Of a stretch of 24,139 bases of DNA, positions 19,805 to 24,139 are shown one piece after another. The DNA lies in assembly GCA_019155205.2 (NCBI GenBank), contig JAHNZQ020000308.1:3735812-3759950 (forward strand). Direction: 5' to 3'. The stretch comes from Gracilaria vermiculophylla. Lineage: Eukaryota; Rhodophyta; Florideophyceae; Gracilariales; Gracilariaceae. The translations under genes and the position numbers were made by a program. Each line of letters begins with the position of its first letter. The stretch's first letter is position 1. The notes under the pieces are model-generated. The model did not search any database. It was not told the origin of the DNA and saw nothing but the letters and a program-made list of their open reading frames with translations.

Positions 19805-20572
19805 AATGTCGGCCTGCCCGGTAACGGTACGGTAAGCATCTATACTAAAACCATTTGGTGCTGGAATGCATTCCGAGGAAGGTCGGTTGGGGACGACCTG
19901 TTCTCCAACAGTTAGGTGTTTTCCGCCTTTGAGATGGAATCCTCACGTTGGATTTCGTCAGTATTTAGGTGGACATGTTCAGATGGACGCTGTGGCGCAG
20001 ATGAGTGGGCAGTGCGCATGCCCTTCGACGGCGTGCCGAAAATACCACGTTGGTTCTGGAGCAGCGTCTGGATCTTCGGGGATGTCATCGCGAGATGTTC
20101 CCATGAGAGGCAGAACCAACACAGGAGTTTGCCCGTAGTGGGGTTTCTTGCCGCCATTGGTAAGGCACGTTTGTTCGTCCGATCAACGCGCGGGTGCGTG
20201 AGCGCAATGTGATACGAGAACTGACCATTTTCATCCTGGTACGGAATCGCGAGTACTTGGGTGAGAGCGCCTCAGACCTTCATAGGTGGAGCGGATACCG
20301 ACGACGGAACTGGTATTGAAGACGGTGGACCGGCAGGCGAGTGTGGGTGCAGGCTTTTCCAGGCCATTTTTTTCCACTGAGATGGAGACAGCGACCCGGT
20401 GGTCTGCGCCTTGTTATCCAAGTAGATGATGGTACCGTACGATGAGTGCTTGGCGGATCTGGGTCCATTTTAGACAATTCTTTGGCGTCTACAACGGACC
20501 ATTCTGGCTTATCTTCCATGATTTTTGCGAACAGGGGCAGCGCGTTTGGTTTTTTGAGGCGGAGAGTGTCGC
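19805..20572 (-). pseudogene. gag C-terminus and nucleocapsid remnant, element 2
   Basis: The frame from 20157 gives CWFCLSWEHLAMTS, a zinc knuckle C-x2-C-x4-H-x4-C in which the last Cys is Ser. Zinc knuckles bind the element RNA for packaging. Upstream, 20519-20280 has MEDKPEWSVVDAKELSKMDP and then loses the frame. Downstream text before the protease is Ser/Pro-rich and broken. Confidence 0.55.
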
Positions 20573-22165
20573 CTAGGCCCTGCGCAAAGCTGGACTAACT
20601 ATTGTAGTCCACCTTACGGTATGTCGCCAGGCGTTTCTTACCTGAGTTTGGATTGGTCTATCAACGTTGGCGGCGAACATGGACTTTAATCTATTGGTAG
20701 TGAACACGCTTACGCACCAGGACGCTATTGCGTGGAACGATCGAGCGTATTCCAATTTGGTTTGGCCTGGCCGCTGGCGATGGTTGAAAATCTCCGAGTG
20801 GGCGTCCTGAATCACGTCCTTGGTTGCGTAGGTTTCCAGCAGAAAGTCGATCACCGGTGGGTACGAGCACAAGAGCTCGGTGTGTTCCTCAGCTACCGTT
20901 ATGGCGTTTCCCTGCAGGCGGCTGTGTACTATGTCGCCCGCCTGACCTTTGAGGTAGAATTGGACCAGCCACATGGCCGCTTCTTTCGAGAAACCGTTCT
21001 GGTCCCATACCTTCTTGAACCTTTGAAGAAAGTCAATGATAGCGATTGGGTCATGGCTCGAGAAGCGAGTGTTGCCTATTTGAAAACTAAGCCGCTTTTG
21101 GTGCTTTGTTATGTTCTGAGCAACCGTCTTAGTATACTCAGCATCACGAATGACAAACTGGTAGGTACGGTGGTCAACCGCTTTGACGAACAAATCGTTA
21201 AGTGAATGAATCACATCAAGGTCGGCATCATTGTCGAAATCAAACTCCGACGAGTCGTGTCGCTTGGTCTTACCCTTGCTCTCTTCTTTCCTCTTTTCGT
21301 GGCGGGGATTTCTCCGGCGTTTCTGCGAATCTTTACGGTCCTCCTCACTGTAATTCGAGTCTGTTTCTGAGCCTGAAGAGTCTAGGTCAGACCGACGACC
21401 CTTTTTCATTGTCCACGTGGTCTTCTACTTCTTTATGCCTTTAGGTTTTCGTCGTCGCTCGTCCTCCGAGCTCGACGAACCACCATTGTAACCAGGGTCG
21501 GAAGCGTTGGCACTCCGCGTTGCGCTCCCGATAGGTTTTGGGAGGCAAATGATCCTCCGGCCCCCCTTATCCAGAGGGGTGGCCCCATTCCGAAATCTGT
21601 CATCGTGCTTCTCACCAATTCTGTTAGGCAGTAGGTTTTATTTGACAGTCTGTACCGGCATGGAGACCTTCTTGATATCATCTATGGTTGGCGGAACGAC
21701 CAGTCCGGTTTGTGGGTCCTGCGGAGCCATGACTGCGTGCTCCCACAGGGATTCCTGTACCATATGGTCAACTTATTCCCGGGCTTCCTGCTCGAGGAAC
21801 TGGAATGCCATCTCTTGTAGCTGGTCAGCCAGCGCTTGCGCGGTCCGATCCACAACCATCTTGGTGATCGACTCCAAATCCATCTGTGGTACAACCAACT
21901 AAGGTTCTCCCGGAAGGGTGTGAGAAACCATCTGGTCTGACGTGGCGCCCTCCGATTGTTCGAGAAACGGGTCGTCTACCGAATCGGTAGCCGGGGGAAC
22001 AGCACTCCCTGCGGTCTGTTGTCTATTGTCGGCGTGCATCCTAGAGTTTTTCCCACTAAGGAATTCCTTCGGGCTATCCATCATTGGCTGAAAATACAAA
22101 GAGGACGGGCCGGCGCCCGACCCTCCACTCCATGAAGCTTTTGGTCTTCTGTGAAGGTTAGACAT
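20573..22165 (-). pseudogene. gag: gag pseudogene, element 2 (one frame, four stops)
   Basis: From the ATG at 22163-22165, about 70 bp inside the LTR, one frame of 531 codons continues to 20573 with no frameshift over most of its length. It has four stops: TAG 21899-21901, TAA 21773-21775, TAA 21638-21640 and TAG 21425-21427. The N-terminus is Ser/Gly-rich. A helical part (TKMVVDRTAQALADQLQEMA) follows, then an acidic-basic patch, then the gag core: LNDLFVKAVDHRT, AIIDFLQRFKKVWDQNGFS, WLVQFYLKGQAGDIV and RPGQTKLEYARSFHAIAS. The last resembles the capsid motif of many gypsy gags. The frame is lost near 20650 (IQTQVRNAW onward). Confidence 0.8.
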
Positions 22166-22220
22166 ATCCGTGTAGGTAAACTGATGATAGGCGGAATCGC
22201 TGTGCAGTGATATTCGCAAA

Positions 22221-22234
22221 CCAAATGGTATCCA
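22221..22234 (-). other. Candidate primer-binding site of element 2
   Basis: TGGATACCATTTGG starts one base inside the LTR end on the minus strand. The TGG start and the position are what a tRNA primer site needs. I cannot match it to a particular tRNA, and element 1 has nothing equivalent. Confidence 0.3.
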
Positions 22235-22235
22235 G

Positions 22236-22788
22236 TGTGGTACTGTCAGCCCTCCTGTCGAGGTAGTAACGCACAACGTCCGTTGAGAGTTTTTGTTGAC
22301 TCCAAAGGCGCGTATTCCTAATGGTGGTCTCCAGTATCCGCTATCGCGAGCCGGGGAAATTCTGAAAGGGGATCCGCAAACACCAAGCGGAGGGGGAGGT
22401 TCACTGCGCGGATACTGCTCCTACAGGCGCTGCTATGATGCGACCTGGGAATCGGCGGCTTAGAAACCTGCGTAGATCGACAATAGACTCCAACGAGAAA
22501 AGTGGAAGAAGACTCAAGGGTGCTTGTCTTTACTTCCCCAGAGGTGGAGCTCAACCGGCAGATTAAGTATCATGCCGAGAGCCCGCCTCGGCAGGGCTCG
22601 CTACTGTACTAACTACCTGCATAAATTATCTAAAATAAATAATAATTCTACCGTGCCTCAAGGATACTGTAGCGCACGCGGGCGAGATTATGCACCACGT
22701 GGCCCAGTTAATAAAATACGAGCCCTTCTAAGGAATATTATACCGTAAGGCCAAACCCCCCTATTTCTGTAGGAGCCACTGTACTACA
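22236..22788 (-). repeat. LTR 3 (5' LTR of element 2 and 3' LTR of a third element)
   Basis: On the minus strand it begins TGTAGTACAGTGG at 22788 and ends AGTACCACA at 22236, 553 bp. It matches LTR 2 well, including the palindrome CCACGTGG at 22695-22702. Its inner side leads into element 2's gag. Its outer side (22789-22801) is a polypurine tract, which only precedes 3' LTRs, so the same LTR also ends an element lying to the right. Confidence 0.85.
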
Positions 22789-22801
22789 TACCCGCTTTCC
22801 T
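22789..22801 (-). other. Polypurine tract of the right-hand element
   Basis: On the minus strand it reads AGGAAAGCGGG then TA then the LTR. It matches the tract at 15115-15125 except for one C. The 40 bases before it, with ATGCACCT, GAGGAC and TGCAATT, are also shared with 15088-15114. Confidence 0.7.
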
Positions 22802-22839
22802 AAATTGCACCACGTCCTCGAGGTGCATCATCCGCTTTC

Positions 22840-23415
22840 TTGATCCCTGGGGTGGCTCCTATCGGTGTTGCCGCACGTGCGGCCTCCGGCGGTTTGCCTG
22901 TTCTCTCCTTTAGGCGTTCCTTCTCTCCTCCATACTCTTCCGCAGCGTGCTGCCGCGGGCTTGCGTTTAACTCCATGTGGTATTTGTGGGCTCTGCCCTT
23001 CCTTCAGCCGGCTGCATCCGCTCCTTCTTGGTGTCACCTGTCGGTGCTACTGCGCCGGTCGGCAGCGCAAGTGTCCGTGTCTTCCGGCGTACCGCGCGCG
23101 GTGCAAGCGCGCACTTTTGTTGACGGAGCGTGGGTCAGTCCCGCGGGGATACAGATCCCCTGGAGGCGCTAGTCACTCCGGGTCCTTCGAAGTTACTCCT
23201 TTTTGGAAACACCCGCTTCTTCGCGTCCGCTCATCTGATCTCCGTGAAGGTGCCGGACTCATACGTCTCTCGTCCGCACCTCCGTCGTTCTCCGTTGGAT
23301 ATGAGCGCGCGCCCCGAGACGGTGCTCCATAGCTCGCCTGATGCCGGTCGTCCGTCTTCTCCAAGCATTCCCCGATGGCGCCTCGACGCGGCTCCCTCCC
23401 TGATCGGGAATGTAA
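22840..23415 (+). pseudogene. Antisense accessory gene, N-terminal part, right-hand copy
   Basis: The strand is opposite to the LTR, as in element 1. The frame from 22840 to 23172 begins MIPGVAPIGVAARAASGG, which aligns with element 1's APIAAEVSAASGE at about 15055. It stops at 23170-23172. Other frames then carry GNTRFFASAHLISVKVPD (about 23205), matching element 1's SARSLSVKVPH, and MAPRRGSLPDREC plus LHKWRQTTLLRW (23375 on), matching MASRRRFPPGRT and LPKWHEITLLRY. At least two frame changes are needed. The function is unknown. Confidence 0.55.
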
Positions 23416-24139
23416 CTGCAGGCCGCTCCACAAGTGGCGTCAGACCACTCTCCTCAGGTGGAACGATTCCGTTTCCTCGACTATGGCTCCTTGGTGGAGA
23501 GCCTGGCGACTCACACGCCTCGTCGGCTACCGGCTCCGTCCCAGGATATGGGCGCACCTCCTGAGGTGATACATTCGCGGCCCGCCGCAGTGCCGAGTGC
23601 TCCCGCAGTAGTAGCCGCCGTGTCTCCTATGGATGAGGACGAGATTGCTCCCGTCCCGGTACCTCCAGCCCCAGTGGTGCAACCCCGATGGCGGAGCGCC
23701 CCTGCGCCGATTGCTCAACCTCGCCTGCGGAGCGTTCCAGTTCCCTCACCACCGTCACCTCCGGCGTCGCCGACTCCGCCCTTGGCATTGCCGTCCTCCA
23801 CTGCGGAGCCCACGGAATCCCGTCAGGGAGCTCCTTCCTTGGCTGGTCTGCCGTCTGCAGCCCCCTCCGTGGCGGTTGGTGCGCCGTCAATGGAGGTGGC
23901 CGCATCGGGTCCACCGTCAGGAGGAGTTTCCTCTGGGGCTCTGGAGGCTGCCTTTCAGGAGTTGGTGCAGGCGTGCCTCGTGAGAGGCCGTCCTGCTCCG
24001 GCTTCTCCTGTGGAGGCTCTGCGCGAGGCGCGTGCTTGGGTCTTAGAGCTCCATAAGGCCCGGGCAGACCGAACCTCGATGGCGGCCCTCAAGGACAGCC
24101 TGGCGGAGTTCTTTGACAGCCAAGCGCTAACAGCAAAAG
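23416..24139 (+). CDS. Antisense accessory protein, C-terminal open frame (partial)
   Basis: From a TAA at 23413-23415 one frame stays open for 241 codons to the window edge. It begins in text matching element 1's copy (DYGSLVESLATHTPRRLPAP), continues through VIHSRPAAVPSAP to MDEDEIAPVPVPPAP (Met at 23629), then a long Pro/Ala/Ser-rich linker with repeated QPR-R-S units (VVQPRWRSAPAP, IAQPRLRSVPVP). It ends in a helix-forming part, LEAAFQELVQACLVRGRPAP and VEALREARAWVLEL, equal to element 1's AAFQELMQACQLTGRSAP and VEALREARTWVLKV. The frame joins straight after TLLRW-type text, with about 640 bp of element 1's copy missing, so it is internally deleted and 3'-incomplete here. No known family is recognised. 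Confidence 0.6.
   Translation, partial: MQAAPQVASDHSPQVERFRFLDYGSLVESLATHTPRRLPAPSQDMGAPPEVIHSRPAAVPSAPAVVAAVSPMDEDEIAPVPVPPAPVVQPRWRSAPAPIAQPRLRSVPVPSPPSPPASPTPPLALPSSTAEPTESRQGAPSLAGLPSAAPSVAVGAPSMEVAASGPPSGGVSSGALEAAFQELVQACLVRGRPAPASPVEALREARAWVLELHKARADRTSMAALKDSLAEFFDSQALTAK

Larger units (their letters stand above)
15681..22788 (-). mobile_element. Ty3/gypsy chromovirus-type element 2, truncated at 3' end
   Basis: On the minus strand the order is LTR (22788-22236), gag, nucleocapsid remnant, protease, RT/RNase H, integrase, chromodomain. It then ends about 10 bp from element 1's 3' LTR. It has no accessory region, polypurine tract or 3' LTR of its own. Its proteins are clearly related to element 1's but differ at many residues, so it is another subfamily. 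Decay is milder: long parts of gag, protease and integrase keep one frame with only single stop codons. Confidence 0.8.
22802..24139 (-). mobile_element. 3' end of a third gypsy element, running off the window
   Basis: This region, with the tract at 22789-22801 and the LTR at 22236-22788, repeats the 3' end of element 1 (13099-15680) in opposite orientation: accessory gene, tract, LTR. Its pol would lie beyond 24139. Confidence 0.7.

Noticed and set aside
20732..21205. 157-aa plus-strand frame opposite gag of element 2
   Set aside because: It is the complement of the conserved gag core, with no sign of its own conservation in element 1.
1..24139. CRISPR array, bacterial mobile element or phage
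   Set aside because: There are no spaced direct repeats; all recognised elements are eukaryotic types (LTR retrotransposons, TA-flanked Tc1) and no bacterial gene organisation is seen.

Overview
The window looks like a transposon-rich stretch of a eukaryotic nuclear genome. It holds one apparently intact, intronless host-type gene, a GT61-family glycosyltransferase, surrounded by decayed Tc1/mariner and Ty3/gypsy (chromovirus-type) elements. No bacterial operon, Shine-Dalgarno pattern, tRNA or rRNA is visible. A GT61 gene without introns beside large GC-richer gypsy elements would suit a compact, intron-poor genome such as a red seaweed. That organism call is inference only.

Layout. Positions 1-124 are one end of a Tc1-like element, with its TA at 125-126. 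Positions 185-459 (-) hold a broken coiled-coil coding remnant. Positions 787-2340 (-) are the GT61 gene. Positions 2728-4404, flanked by TA, are a composite Tc1 locus: a plus-strand DD34E transposase pseudogene, preceded by an inverted second copy of the transposase 3' end, so the terminal repeat is about 390 bp long and includes coding sequence. Positions 4407-5712 hold AT-rich DNA, a protein-like but unassigned minus-strand region and two perfect hairpins.

Positions 5713-15680 form gypsy element 1 (+): a 555-bp LTR, gag, protease, RT/RNase H, integrase with a C-terminal chromodomain-like segment, an 18-nt purine run, an accessory coding region on the opposite strand, a polypurine tract and a 553-bp 3' LTR. 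Positions 15681-22788 are gypsy element 2 (-). It has a 553-bp LTR at 22236-22788, gag, protease, RT/RNase H and integrase-chromodomain, and stops about 10 bp from the end of element 1's 3' LTR, with no 3' end of its own. The LTR at 22236-22788 also has a polypurine tract and a second copy of the antisense accessory region on its outer side (22789-24139). It therefore doubles as the 3' LTR of a third element that runs off the window, giving a tandem array with a shared LTR.

The gypsy elements carry many stops and frameshifts and are not autonomous, though element 2 is much less damaged than element 1. The most interesting item is the antisense accessory reading frame between pol and the 3' LTR. 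It is present in two diverged copies, one of them open for about 240 codons to the window edge, and it resembles no family I recognise.
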